A stretch of DNA of 51,531 nt from Phycisphaerales bacterium (GTDB taxonomy: Bacteria; Planctomycetota; Phycisphaerae; Phycisphaerales; UBA1924), in the NCBI GenBank assembly GCA_016793015.1, contig JAEUJD010000045.1, forward strand, positions 1 through 51,531. The letters are read 5' to 3'. The notes below the pieces were generated by a model. It did not search any database, was not told where the DNA came from, and saw only the letters and a list, made by a program, of their open reading frames with translations. A program made the position numbers and the translations under genes. Numbering within the stretch: the first letter of the stretch is position 1; the number at the start of each line of letters is the position of its first letter. This document shows, one piece after another, positions 8,749 to 17,415 of this stretch.

Positions 8749-9585
8749 TCAGGCGCGGCGCAATTTACGAAGGGAATCGCGGGCACGAACCACGGCGTTT
8801 GCCTCTTCGGCGCGGAGACGCCGAATGAGATTCGCGATCTCCGGGAGCGACGAATCCGGCCTGGCTTCGAGCCTTTCGCGCAGGGTTGCGACGTCGTGAA
8901 AACGGCCCAAGTGACGCGCCGCGCCGGCGATGATCGCTTCTTTGCGCTTCGTGCCCTTCGCTCCAAGATCACGAAGAGTGCGGAGCGAAATGCGCAACTT
9001 CTTGAGGTCGATGCGGAGATCGTGGAGTGCCGCGTCTTCGGGAAGTGGATGCGAGAGAACTTCGTTGGCGCGGTCGATCCAGCGGCCCGCCCGGCGGGCA
9101 ACCTGCTTTCGGATTGTCGCCGGGTCCGATTCCTCTTCGCGGGCAAGACGCGTCCGCAACTTGCGGAGCCTCCCCGGAGTCACTCTCTCGACATACTCCA
9201 GCAGGGCCTGCTCGTGAACGGGGCGTTCTTCTTCGATTTCACGTTGAAGCTGGCGAGGCTGCCCCTTCTCGCCCAGTAGTTCGGTGGCGATTTCGATATG
9301 GACATCGAGGTCGCGCACGCGCCCGGCGCGGCGGCGAAGTTTCCGCAGCACTTTCTGAAGACGCTCGGTCGCGGCCCCATCCAGCGCACTGCCGAGCACA
9401 TCAATTACGACACTGGCGGTCCGGCACGCTCGGCGCAACGCGTGCACCCGATCGGCCGTTGCTTCGCGTGAGCCATCGAGCTGCTGCGCCGCATTCAAAA
9501 CATCCGCGACCGCGCGGCGGGCCACGCGCGTGGGATCAACACCAAGTGAAACACTGCCCGGCTTTTCGGCAACAGCGGAGAGCAT
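8749..9585 (-). CDS. CHAD-domain protein
   Basis: Conserved-histidine alpha-helical domain, a basic four-helix-bundle repeat that in studied proteins binds inorganic polyphosphate. From the chosen start the protein is 278 aa. Visible elements are RVHALRRACRTASVVIDVLG, KVLRKLRRRAGRVRDLDVH, then in the second half LHDLRIDLKKLRISLRTL and RHLGRFHDVATLRERL. These are the paired H-x-x-R-x-x-x-K/R-x-x-R helices of the family. No CYTH/ygiF catalytic domain is fused. The frame is open to 9699, but the extra 38 residues are low-complexity and Arg-rich, so ATG at 9585 (MLSAVAEKPG) is preferred. Confidence 0.85.
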   Translation of the reverse strand: MLSAVAEKPGSVSLGVDPTRVARRAVADVLNAAQQLDGSREATADRVHALRRACRTASVVIDVLGSALDGAATERLQKVLRKLRRRAGRVRDLDVHIEIATELLGEKGQPRQLQREIEEERPVHEQALLEYVERVTPGRLRKLRTRLAREEESDPATIRKQVARRAGRWIDRANEVLSHPLPEDAALHDLRIDLKKLRISLRTLRDLGAKGTKRKEAIIAGAARHLGRFHDVATLRERLEARPDSSLPEIANLIRRLRAEEANAVVRARDSLRKLRRA

Positions 9586-9783
9586 GCGGCGGGGCACCTT
9601 TGGAAAGGGGCTGATGCGGCGTCCATGCCGTCGACGGTTCACGCGCGAGCGTATCGACGCGGAAACCGGGTTGGGAGAGTTTGCGTAGCCAGCCTGCAAG
9701 ATTTCATCAAACCGGCTCTCGCGGGACAGGAACAGGGGGTGAACGCCCCGGTAACACCGGTGCAGTTGTGCACAGCCTGTGCA

Positions 9784-10809
9784 TTACTTGGCGGTTGCCC
9801 GGGGGGCGTTCGAGCTGGCGGCGGCTTGAACCGGGTGATTCTGCCGGGCGCTCTCAAGCAGGTAATCCCAATCAAGCGCAGGTCCCGGGTCGATCTTGTT
9901 CTGCTGGATGTGATCGTGGCCGAGCACGCCCTTGAAATCGGTCCATTCTTGATCCGAGAGGGCACGCGTGAGCGGCCTGCCGTCGTCATCGCGCGGGCAG
10001 TCGAGCGGAATCTCGGGCAACGCACTTTGAAGCGCCGCGAGCAGACCCGCGATCGCGCGGTACTGCTCGGGCGTGAAATCAGCCTGCAAAAGTTGCTGGT
10101 CGTGAATTGATCCGTGCACAAAGTCGGGCCGGCGCGGGCGTGCGACGAAGTTGGGAGTTCGGATTCCGCCGTTGCCGACTTCCGGAGGCAGGGTGACATA
10201 CAGGCCACGCTCGTCGCGCGCGTACCACTTGTCGAGCACGGGGGTTTCGGATGGGTACGCGCCGATGTTGGCGATCTCGATGCCGATCGATCGTGCGTTC
10301 GACTTGGTGGCGTGCCAGGCGCGTTCCTTCACATCAAGCGTCTGATAGATCGTTCCGTCGAGGTCCACCATGAAGTGGATCGACAGACCGCGGCTGTCGT
10401 GCAGAGTGCGGAAGCACTGGCGGCTCGTGCCGCTGGCGTCGTAGTGGAGCACGATCTGATCGACATTCGCGCGGAGTTGATCAAGATTCCAATTGCCGCC
10501 CCGGGTTGCCTCGGCGAGCGCCGGATCCTTCGTGCGGGAATCGTAGCGATTGGGCGATTGGAGCCCCTGCTTGGAATGCTCCCAGTCGGACTCATCAAGC
10601 GGAGCAAATCGCTTGTCTACGCGGTAACCGTCGTAGCCGCCCGGATCTGTCCAGAGGACGACCGGCACACCGGTGTGAAAACGTCGCCCGGCAACGGAAA
10701 TCTCATCGCCCATGCGAGCGGACTCCGCACCGACGCGCGGCGTCGAACAACAGGCACCGACGAAAGCGATGGTCATCAAGGCAAAAAGAAAACTGGCCGC
10801 ACGAATCAT
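9784..10809 (-). CDS. N-acetylmuramoyl-L-alanine amidase (amidase_2), probable lipoprotein
   Basis: Zinc amidase that cleaves the bond between MurNAc and the peptide of peptidoglycan. With the start at 10809 it is 341 aa. The signal sequence ends in the lipobox VGAC, suggesting a lipid-anchored envelope enzyme. Zinc ligands of the AmpD/T7-lysozyme fold are visible: His in IVLHYDASG, His in VLGHDHIQ and Asp in NKIDPGPALDW; the catalytic Glu lies in SIGIEIANIG. An insertion (about 190-245, DKWYARDERG to HDQQLLQADF) is longer than in AmpD. An ATG six codons upstream (10827) is an alternative start. It follows pdhA after 39 bases, but no functional link is evident. Confidence 0.88.
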   Translation of the reverse strand: MIRAASFLFALMTIAFVGACCSTPRVGAESARMGDEISVAGRRFHTGVPVVLWTDPGGYDGYRVDKRFAPLDESDWEHSKQGLQSPNRYDSRTKDPALAEATRGGNWNLDQLRANVDQIVLHYDASGTSRQCFRTLHDSRGLSIHFMVDLDGTIYQTLDVKERAWHATKSNARSIGIEIANIGAYPSETPVLDKWYARDERGLYVTLPPEVGNGGIRTPNFVARPRRPDFVHGSIHDQQLLQADFTPEQYRAIAGLLAALQSALPEIPLDCPRDDDGRPLTRALSDQEWTDFKGVLGHDHIQQNKIDPGPALDWDYLLESARQNHPVQAAASSNAPRATAK

Positions 10810-10848
10810 GCGGCCAGCGTATCGCATTGAGAGCGGGGTTCTTTCGGA

Positions 10849-12027
10849 TCAGAGCAGCGGATTCTTTGCGCCGTGCGTGTATTCGCAGGAGGGCGAGAGA
10901 TTCGGCTGCGGATTCACGAAGACGTCGGTGTACAGCTCGCTCTCGTCGGGAATCGGGGACGATTCCGCAAAGTCGAGCGCAGCTTTCACGGCGTTCTTCA
11001 CTTCGGTCTGCAGTTCCATGAACTGCTGCTCGCTGAGAACGGGCTTTCCATCGGGGCCCTTGCGGTCTTCCATCAGGTGTGCCGCGAGGCGATCGATCGA
11101 GTCCTTGGCTTTGTACTGATCGACCTCTTCCTTGGTGCGGTACTTCTGCGGATCGGACATCGAGTGGCCGAGGTAGCGGTACGTCTTGAGATCGACGAAC
11201 GCCGGCTTCTGGTTCTCACGGCACCAATCGACGACGGGCTTGAACGCGTCGTAGAGATCAATGACATCGAGGCCGTCGATAATTTCGCCTCGGATGCCGT
11301 AGGCCTCGGCCTTCTTGCGAAGGTCTTCGGACATGGTCGTGCCGCGGTCGATCGAGGTGCCCATCGAGTAACCGTTGTTCTCGACGATGTAGATAACCGG
11401 AATGCCGTAGAGGCCGGCGAGGTTCATGGCCTCGTGCAACGCGCCCTGGTTGAGAGCGCCGTCACCGAGGTATGCGAGCGAGACCTTCTTTTTGGCCTGG
11501 CCGCCGTTGACCGCCCGTTTCATCACTTCGACTTCGTACTTCGCGGCAAATGCGAGGCCGGTGCCGAGCGGTGTCTGAGCGCCGACGATGCCGTGGCCAC
11601 CGAAGAGCCAGTTCGGCTTGTCGAACATGTGCATCGAGCCGCCCTTGCCCTTGGCGCAGCCGGTCGCCTTGCCGAACATCTCGGCCATGCAGGCACCCGG
11701 ATCCATGCCGCGGGCCAGAGCGTGGCCGTGGTCGCGATAGGCGGTGACGATCGGGTCGTCGGGGTTGAGGGCAGCAATGGTGCCCACAGCGGTCGCTTCC
11801 TGCCCCGTGTAGAGGTGGCAGAAGCCGCCGATCTTGGCCTGCTGATAGGCCTGAGCGGTTCGGTTCTCGAACTCGCGGATCAGGAACATATCGCGGAGCC
11901 AGCGCACCAGGGTCGAGGGCGGCAGGCTGTCAGAAGCCCTGGGGTCGCTCTTTTTCCCTTGTGGGGGGAGGCCGGATTTGGTGGGGGTGACGGACATATT
12001 GATCGGTGAATTGGCCACGGAAGTCAT
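10849..12027 (-). CDS. pdhA: pyruvate dehydrogenase E1 component, alpha subunit
   Basis: Thiamine-diphosphate-dependent decarboxylating subunit of the pyruvate dehydrogenase complex; acts with an E1 beta not present in this window. 392 aa from ATG 12027; ATG 11997 (MSVTPTKSG) is an equally possible start, because the first 40 residues are unconserved and polar. Conserved features are MFLIREFENRTAQAY, GFCHLYTGQEA, YRDHGHALARG, KGKGGSMHMF, the ThDP-Mg motif GDGALNQGALHEAMNLA, VIYIVENNGYSMGT and the phosphorylation-loop region YRYLGHSMSDP. The C-terminus NPLL is extended by about 20 residues. It is divergent from apaG. Confidence 0.93.
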   Translation of the reverse strand: MTSVANSPINMSVTPTKSGLPPQGKKSDPRASDSLPPSTLVRWLRDMFLIREFENRTAQAYQQAKIGGFCHLYTGQEATAVGTIAALNPDDPIVTAYRDHGHALARGMDPGACMAEMFGKATGCAKGKGGSMHMFDKPNWLFGGHGIVGAQTPLGTGLAFAAKYEVEVMKRAVNGGQAKKKVSLAYLGDGALNQGALHEAMNLAGLYGIPVIYIVENNGYSMGTSIDRGTTMSEDLRKKAEAYGIRGEIIDGLDVIDLYDAFKPVVDWCRENQKPAFVDLKTYRYLGHSMSDPQKYRTKEEVDQYKAKDSIDRLAAHLMEDRKGPDGKPVLSEQQFMELQTEVKNAVKAALDFAESSPIPDESELYTDVFVNPQPNLSPSCEYTHGAKNPLL

Positions 12028-12081
12028 CGCAGGAAGGGTAGGTGAGCGAACCCGCACCTGTCCGGCGGCTTAGAGTTTTCC

Positions 12082-12603
12082 ATGACCTCGGAGACGCCCG
12101 TTCCGGGCCTTCCAAATCCTGCTGGAGATCGGCGCGGTTCGGACGCGACAACGCCCTTTGCGGGCGGGCTGCTTCGTGTCCAGACGACCCCGGTATTTTT
12201 GCCGGACCAATCAGACCCGGACGAGCGCGAGTATGTGTTCGGCTACCGGGTCCGGATCACCAATTCGACGGATCGGATCGTGCAGTTGCTCGCGAGGCGA
12301 TGGACCATCGTGGACGCGAACGGGAAGACGCGGGAGGTCGAGGGTGAGGGCGTGGTCGGCCGCCAGCCGATCCTGGGCCCCGGGCAGTTTTTTCAGTACG
12401 AAAGTTTCTGCCCGCTCCCAACCCCGTGGGGAACGATGGAGGGCGCGTTCTCGCTGCGCGCACGCGAAGCCGGTCGCGAGGGCGAGACGGCTTCGTCTTT
12501 GCTTGATGGACCGTGGCCCGAGAACTTCGAGGCTCGCGTGGCGCGCTTCTATCTCGTTGCCGCGGAATCGAATGTCGATGCGGGCGCGGGCATGAAGGCC
12601 TGA
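12082..12603 (+). CDS. apaG: ApaG-domain protein
   Basis: Single fibronectin-III-like ApaG domain, 173 aa, cytosolic. ApaG is linked genetically to cobalt/magnesium efflux and binds phosphate compounds; its exact activity is not settled. Family motifs are YVFGYRVRITNSTDRIVQLL, RRWTIVDANGKTREVEGEG, VVGRQPILGPGQFFQYES and the ending TPWGTMEGAFSLRA. About 30 unconserved residues precede the domain and about 40 follow it, more than in E. coli ApaG (125 aa). Start ATG 12082 lies 54 bases from the pdhA start on the other strand, so a shared divergent promoter region is probable. It converges on the S41 protease gene. Confidence 0.92.
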   Translation: MTSETPVPGLPNPAGDRRGSDATTPFAGGLLRVQTTPVFLPDQSDPDEREYVFGYRVRITNSTDRIVQLLARRWTIVDANGKTREVEGEGVVGRQPILGPGQFFQYESFCPLPTPWGTMEGAFSLRAREAGREGETASSLLDGPWPENFEARVARFYLVAAESNVDAGAGMKA

Positions 12604-12644
12604 GCCGCAAGTACCATCGCCTCGGCCGTCAGGGTCGAGATCGA

Positions 12645-15026
12645 CTAGCGATCCTTCAGCACCTGGATGTTCGAGCCCGGGCGCTGCCCGAAAGTCGAGG
12701 CCCGCAGGATCTGCACCGCCGTCTCGAGCTGCAAATCGAGACCGTCGGTCAGGAGCTTGTCGGGATCGGGGAGGGCAGTCTTGCTCGCTGCGTCGGCATC
12801 CGCGGGCAGCACATCGGCGTTGCGCCGGAGCAGGATCGACTCGGTCGTCTGCTTCGGCAGCATCTCGACGGCGAGATTCGGGGTGATGCCCCACTCGTGT
12901 GCGCCGGGCTTGCGATGGATGATCCGGTAGCCGGGTGCTGCGGCATCGGGAATCGCGTAATACTGCATCGTGAGCTTCATCGCGGCGTCGTCGGAAAGCC
13001 CGAAGACCTTTTGCACGCTGCCCTTGCCGTAGCTGCGCTGACCCAGGATCATCACGTTGACATCGCCGGTCTTGCCGTAATGCTGGAGCGTGCCACTGAC
13101 GATCTCGCTGGCAGAGGCCGAACCCTCATTGATCAGCACCACGACCGGCGTGCTCTTGAGCTTGGCCACGTTTGATTTCGCCATCTCTGGGCTTTCGGCG
13201 CGACCATTTGGGCCCTGCATCGCCACGACCACCCCGCTATCAACAAAGAGGTTGGCGACTTGGACCGCCTGATCGAGGTAGCCACCCGGGTTGAACCGAA
13301 GGTCCATCACAAGCCCGTTCAGGCCCTCCTTCTGCATCTGGCTGACAGCACGCCGGAGTTCCTCGGCGGTTTTCTCGCTGAACTGGGTCAGACGCACATA
13401 CCCGATGTGGTTGTCCTTGTCGATGAACCAATCCCACGAATCTTCGCGGGCGCCCTTGCGCTTCCAGCCCTTGACCGAGACCACGTTGATGAGCTGGCGA
13501 TTGATCGCGAACTCCATCTCGCGATACTTCTTGTCGGGCTTGGCAACTTCGGCCTTGGCTCCATCGGCTTTGGCGGCGTCCACTGCCGGAGGCTGACCGG
13601 TCTCGCCGGTGAGCGCATCGGCGGTCTGCGCGCCGTCGTTCTCCGGGCGATCGATCGAGAGAATCACCTGCGTGCCGTCCGGACCGGTGATGTGATCCAC
13701 CACCTGATCGATTGACATGCCGTAGGCGCTCTTGCCACCGATCTTCTTGATGATGTCGCCGGCGCGGATGCCGGCCCGGAATGCGGGCGTGCCCTCGAGC
13801 GGCGTGACCACGCGGACGTTCGACTGATCGTCGAGCTCGATCTGCACACCGACGCCGACGAACTTGCCCTGCGTCGTGCGGTTGAAGCGATTGAGCTCAT
13901 CGGGCCAGATGATCGCACTGAACTCGTCGAGCTGGTCGATTGCGCCGTTGCCGAACTCGTGGAGCAGAGCCTCGCGCGAGATCTTGACCGTGCGGTCGTT
14001 GACGGCGAGCACGCGGTTGAGCAGGGCATCGATCTCGCCGACGCCCGGCTCGGCGACGCGTCCGAAGGCGTTCTTCTTCGGTGTACCCAATTGCTCGCGC
14101 TCGGTGCGGAGCGCGGTGAGCATCGCCTCTTTCGACGCCTGGCTTTCGAGGTCGGGGAAAGCGCGGTGCAGATCGTTGGTCGCGATCATCGTCTCGATCG
14201 CGATGATGCCGCCGATCAGCAGCCGGCGCGTGGGAATCTGCTCGACGTGGTCGGCGGCGCGGGCGATCGCACGGACAACCATGTCCTGCTCGATGCCCTT
14301 GAGCTTCTCGTGGAAGTCATCTCCGGTGGCGTTATACGGAGGCAAAGGCTTTTCGCCTTCCGCTTTCAGGCGATCGTTCCGCATTTCCCAAAGCCGCTGG
14401 GGCGTGTACATGCGGATCATCGTGAGCCGACGCGATTGGCGTTCGAGATCGGGTTTGTACTGGCCGGACTCTTCGAGCAGCGCGTTGAGCAGACTGAACA
14501 TCTCGCTCGCGACAAGCCATTCACCATCCTGCTCGGACTTGCGGGCCGCGGCATCCGCATCGGCGACCAGTTTCTTCACACGGGCGTCCTCGATGACGCT
14601 GGGCTTGTCGGTGGAGAGCACCCACAACTCGAGCGCGCTGCGCATTGCCTTGGCGAGGCGCTGAGGCGTCATGTCGCCTTGCAGGCGTTCATCGAGTTCC
14701 TTGTTCACCTCCGCGATGCGTTCGACGCGTTTCTGATCCCGCTTCGCGAAGTTCTCGTCGAGAAGCTTGACCGACCGTTCCATCTCGGCGCGCTGGTCCG
14801 CACCGATTGTGGGGTCTTCCGGCAGATCGTGGATGTAGGTCACGAAATCATCGAAGCGGCCGCTCTTGGCGATGCGCCACGCACGCTGCGACCATTCGTT
14901 GGCATCAACCTTCGCTCCCGCGCGGGTATCCGCCGCTTTCTCGCCCGCCAGTACAACGGAAGTGGAAACCGGTGCACCCGCAGCGATCAACATCGCTCCG
15001 CAGACGAGCATCCGGCCGAATCGCAT
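12645..15026 (-). CDS. S41-family carboxy-terminal processing protease with PDZ domain
   Basis: Large Tsp/CtpA-type protease, 793 aa from ATG 15026. Residues 1-27 are a signal peptide (MLVCGAMLIAAGAPVSTSVV), so it acts outside the cytoplasmic membrane. An alpha-helical region of about 330 residues precedes a PDZ domain (GVGVQIELDDQSNVRVV, IRAGDIIKKIGGKSAYGM) and the S41 catalytic domain: DLRFNPGGYLDQAVQ, the Ser of EGSASASEIV and the Lys of SYGKGSVQ. The linker between PDZ and protease holds an unusual A/K/D-rich insert (near ADALTGETGQPP to KPDKKY). The frame extends 29 codons upstream, but the signal peptide fixes the start. Confidence 0.92.
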   Translation of the reverse strand: MRFGRMLVCGAMLIAAGAPVSTSVVLAGEKAADTRAGAKVDANEWSQRAWRIAKSGRFDDFVTYIHDLPEDPTIGADQRAEMERSVKLLDENFAKRDQKRVERIAEVNKELDERLQGDMTPQRLAKAMRSALELWVLSTDKPSVIEDARVKKLVADADAAARKSEQDGEWLVASEMFSLLNALLEESGQYKPDLERQSRRLTMIRMYTPQRLWEMRNDRLKAEGEKPLPPYNATGDDFHEKLKGIEQDMVVRAIARAADHVEQIPTRRLLIGGIIAIETMIATNDLHRAFPDLESQASKEAMLTALRTEREQLGTPKKNAFGRVAEPGVGEIDALLNRVLAVNDRTVKISREALLHEFGNGAIDQLDEFSAIIWPDELNRFNRTTQGKFVGVGVQIELDDQSNVRVVTPLEGTPAFRAGIRAGDIIKKIGGKSAYGMSIDQVVDHITGPDGTQVILSIDRPENDGAQTADALTGETGQPPAVDAAKADGAKAEVAKPDKKYREMEFAINRQLINVVSVKGWKRKGAREDSWDWFIDKDNHIGYVRLTQFSEKTAEELRRAVSQMQKEGLNGLVMDLRFNPGGYLDQAVQVANLFVDSGVVVAMQGPNGRAESPEMAKSNVAKLKSTPVVVLINEGSASASEIVSGTLQHYGKTGDVNVMILGQRSYGKGSVQKVFGLSDDAAMKLTMQYYAIPDAAAPGYRIIHRKPGAHEWGITPNLAVEMLPKQTTESILLRRNADVLPADADAASKTALPDPDKLLTDGLDLQLETAVQILRASTFGQRPGSNIQVLKDR

Positions 15027-15417
15027 CGCACGCGTCCTTGAAGTCAGCTCCACGCAACCTCCCACTGCCGGGCATTCAAGCCACAGCGAACGGACAACCC
15101 GAACGGGCCGCACGAACAGGCGACCTCACCAAGCGACGATCGGCAACGCCCGCGCGGTTGTTCACCGAGCGGACGCTCCCAGGACCGGCCCGAGCATATC
15201 GGACCGCTCCCGCCGAAATGTTCGGGATGGTCGGCATGCCGGACACCCTGTTGTACCGGGCTTCCCCAGGAAGGGTTCGCAAAGCGGAGGGGATGCCGCG
15301 CCAAAGAGAACCGCCCCGGCACTGGAGTGCCGGGGCGGAAAGGGAGTCAGCAATTTTCCGCCGCTGACAGGTCGCCGGAGCTTCAACAAGAAGCCCCGGC
15401 CCCCGAAATGGAGAGAA
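15027..15417. other. 391-bp intergenic region, S41 protease upstream / PEP-CTERM gene downstream
   Basis: No credible gene. It holds the probable terminator of the exported-protein gene (15311-15338) and, towards 15027, the promoter region of the protease gene, in which I cannot pick a convincing -35/-10 pair. A 10-bp palindrome CGGCATGCCG lies at 15235-15244. Short frames here are low-complexity and overlap in several phases. Confidence 0.5.
15311..15338 (-). terminator. hairpin terminator of the 15418-16077 gene
   Basis: Perfect 13-bp inverted repeat CCGCCCCGGCACT / AGTGCCGGGGCGG separated by 2 bases, 80 bases past the stop of the minus-strand gene. On that strand it is followed by TTCTCTTTGG, only moderately U-rich. 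The stem core CCGCCCC/GGGGCGG recurs at the next terminator (16394-16421). Confidence 0.7.
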
Positions 15418-16077
15418 TCAGGCCCGACGCCGGCGAGCGGCGATCACTCCGCCGAACCCGGCGAGAGCGAGCACGCCCGGAGCCGGAACGAGGTCGCCCG
15501 CAACCACCAGGTTGTCGAAACGCTGGTTGCCGCTGGCCGAAGACGCGCCCGCCGCGGTGATGCGGAAGAAGACGTTGCCCTTGTTCGCCGCGCCGGCCGC
15601 GTTGAACGAGAAGAAGTAGTCGCTGGTGTTGATCGACGAACCGGCAAAGCCGGGGCTCGAAGCGCCGGGAACGATCGTGCCGAGCGACGTGAACGACGAG
15701 CCGTTCAGCGAGTACTCGACGACCGCGTTCGCGCCGCCCGTCGCCGTGCGCTGGGAAGCGAACGAGAAGACGATGTTGGTGTAGTTCATGGTGCTGAGCG
15801 AGATGGTCAGAGCACCGCCGCCGGTGCCGACGATGGCGACAGCGTTCATGCCCGACTGGCCCGAGGGGCTGCCGGGGGGGGAGTTGCTGCCGGGCATGCC
15901 GAGCGTGGTGCCGCCGAAGAACGAGCTGGTGCCCGTTGCCGTGGCGGTGCCCGAGCCGACGTTGGCGCTCATGGAGCTGTTGTCGAAGCCGTAGTGGGCC
16001 AGGACGACCGCACCCTGCGCACCGGCGCCGATGGCCAGACCAGCGAACAGACCGAGAGAAATTGCAGTACGAATCAT
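15418..16077 (-). CDS. exported protein with PEP-CTERM-type (PAPG) sorting tail
   Basis: Secreted 219-aa protein of unknown function. A signal peptide (MIRTAISLGLFAGLAIGAGAQG) is followed by a Ser/Gly/Thr-rich beta-sandwich-like body (HYGFDN, VVEYSLNGSSFTSLGTI, NVFFRITAAGA, NQRFDNLVVAG). The last 23 residues are a sorting tail, VPAPGVLALAGFGG followed by ARRRRA. The body resembles other PEP-CTERM proteins that begin with a HYGFDN-like strand. The tail has PAPG where most species have PEP; both genes here share this. A strong ribosome-binding site GGAGGAAGAG lies just before ATG 16077. It is probably processed by an exosortase-like enzyme, which is not in the window. Confidence 0.82.
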   Translation of the reverse strand: MIRTAISLGLFAGLAIGAGAQGAVVLAHYGFDNSSMSANVGSGTATATGTSSFFGGTTLGMPGSNSPPGSPSGQSGMNAVAIVGTGGGALTISLSTMNYTNIVFSFASQRTATGGANAVVEYSLNGSSFTSLGTIVPGASSPGFAGSSINTSDYFFSFNAAGAANKGNVFFRITAAGASSASGNQRFDNLVVAGDLVPAPGVLALAGFGGVIAARRRRA

Positions 16078-16131
16078 GATCTCTTCCTCCAGAAAAACAA
16101 CCCGAAGAACCGTGTGCCGCGGAATGGCACT

Positions 16132-16149
16132 CCCCTCGACACCGAGGGG
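16132..16149 (-). promoter_or_regulatory. leader hairpin of exported-protein gene 15418-16077
   Basis: Perfect 7-bp stem; on the minus strand it reads CCCCTCG GTGT CGAGGGG, 55 bases upstream of the start codon. It lies within the probable 5' untranslated region and resembles the leader hairpin of the neighbouring homologue in shape, with a C-rich 5' arm and a UGU loop. Its role is unknown; an mRNA-stabilising function is conceivable. Confidence 0.4.
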
Positions 16150-16384
16150 CCCGGTCTTCGTGGGAAGAACTTAGTTTTGAAGCGTGTGCGCGAGCATCAT
16201 GATCGCGTGCAAGTTGCGCCAAGACTGCGTAAGGAACATGACGACGCGCTCACCCGGATCAAACGCAACATTCGCGCATGCCGGCCCAGAAATCCGCCAG
16301 ACTTCGGGGCTTACTGCGCACACGAATTCCCGCGCAGTTCTGTCTCGCGCGTTCGGCTCATCCAAAGTTGAAAACGCGCGGTCC

Positions 16385-16421
16385 AAAAATGAACCGCCCC
16401 GAGCGCGGATGCTCGGGGCGG
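16385..16421 (-). terminator. rho-independent terminator of the 16505-17224 gene
   Basis: Stem CCGCCCCGAGC / GCTCGGGGCGG (11 bp, 6-base loop) at 16394-16421. On the minus strand it is followed by TTCATTTTTGG, a good U tract. It sits 84 bases past the stop of the minus-strand gene. Confidence 0.85.
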
Positions 16422-16504
16422 CGATAGTCAGCAAACGAACCGCCAAGAACGTGCTGACCATTGGAGCGGATCAACACGATCCGCCCCACGAGATTCAATC
16501 AAAC

Positions 16505-17224
16505 TTAGTTGCGACGACGACGACCCGCGACGAGACCCGCAAGGCCGATGAGCGCCACGCTGCCCGGAGCCGGGATGGCCGTGCCCAGAAACTGCACGTT
16601 GTCGATGCGGTTGTTGCCGCCGCCGCCGGTTGCACCGTCGAGCGTGATGCGGACGAACAGGGTGGCAGCACCGTCAGCGCCCGCGCCGAGAGCGCGAGTG
16701 ACCGTGAAGAACGTGGTAGGCGTGCCGCTGTAGGCTGCGCCGGCGTTGAAGAAGTTCACACCATCGTTCGACCAGGAAACCTGATTGTTGCTGAAGCCGG
16801 TGCCGGTGCCGCGGGTATCGAACAGGAAGCTGATGCCCGTGTAACCGATGGTGCTCGTGCTGAACTGCACGTACTTGCCATTGTTGGTCACGGTGCCGCT
16901 GCCACCCAGGTTGCCCTGAACGGCGAGCGCGCCGCCCGGCGTCACGCCGCTGTCGGCCGGCATCGCGCTGAGCGTCGTGCCCGTGAAGGTGCCCACGGCG
17001 CCGTTGGCGGTGCCGGCGGAGTTCGTGTTGAACGCGAGGCCCGGGCCCACCGACACCGTGCCGGTGCCGAAGTTGGCAGCGGTCGAGTTCAGCGTGCCGA
17101 GTTGGCCTGCCGTCGAGTTGCCGGTGCTGTTATTGAAATTCCAGTACGTGATCACATCGGCGTTCGCGGAAGCGCAGATCGCCGCACCTGCCGTGATGGC
17201 AAGCGCAAGAACAGAAGTCTTCAT
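16505..17224 (-). CDS. exported protein with PEP-CTERM-type (PAPG) sorting tail
   Basis: Secreted 239-aa protein, probably a paralogue in architecture of the preceding one. A signal peptide (MKTSVLALAITAGAAICASANA) precedes a Gly/Thr/Asn-rich body starting with DVITYWNFNNSTG. Later strands include YTGISFLFDTRGTG, QVSWSNDGVNFFNAG and ATLFVRITLDG. The tail is IPAPGSVALIGLAGLVAG then RRRRN. The two bodies share the order WNF/YGF strand, subject-like SxDG/SLNG strand, xFVRIT/FFRIT strand and RxDNxxxxG before the tail. AGGAGG lies 8 bases before ATG 17224. The function is unknown; surface or matrix display is inferred from the tail. Confidence 0.85.
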   Translation of the reverse strand: MKTSVLALAITAGAAICASANADVITYWNFNNSTGNSTAGQLGTLNSTAANFGTGTVSVGPGLAFNTNSAGTANGAVGTFTGTTLSAMPADSGVTPGGALAVQGNLGGSGTVTNNGKYVQFSTSTIGYTGISFLFDTRGTGTGFSNNQVSWSNDGVNFFNAGAAYSGTPTTFFTVTRALGAGADGAATLFVRITLDGATGGGGNNRIDNVQFLGTAIPAPGSVALIGLAGLVAGRRRRN

Positions 17225-17277
17225 TTCTCAAACCTCCTATTGACAAACTCTCCTCGACGACGCGGCGGAACGCGTCT

Positions 17278-17293
17278 GCCCCCACAAGGGGGC
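17278..17293 (-). promoter_or_regulatory. leader hairpin of exported-protein gene 16505-17224
   Basis: On the minus strand GCCCCC TTGT GGGGGC, a perfect 6-bp stem about 54 bases upstream of the start codon. The distance and loop type (UGU) match the leader hairpin of the other exported-protein gene. A TATAGT hexamer (minus strand) follows the stem upstream at about 17310, but it lacks a convincing -35 element. Confidence 0.4.
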
Positions 17294-17415
17294 TTGTCTC
17301 TCTGTTAAGACTATACCGGAAGCACCCCCCAACACAGCCCGAAACATGTTCAGTTTTCGCAAAGAAATTGCGCCCATGGCGGTTCGGGTGCGGAGCGGGT
17401 ATAGTCCCACCCTTC

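Larger units (their letters stand above)
16078..16504. other. 427-bp intergenic region between the two exported-protein genes
   Basis: No credible gene; the 96-codon minus-strand frame at 16171-16461 has no recognisable features. It contains the 5' leader hairpin of the downstream minus gene (16132-16149) and the terminator of the upstream minus gene (16385-16421). Confidence 0.55.

Noticed and set aside
10873..12009. 378-codon plus-strand frame opposite pdhA
   Set aside because: No recognisable domain; the opposite strand encodes a full E1 alpha subunit.
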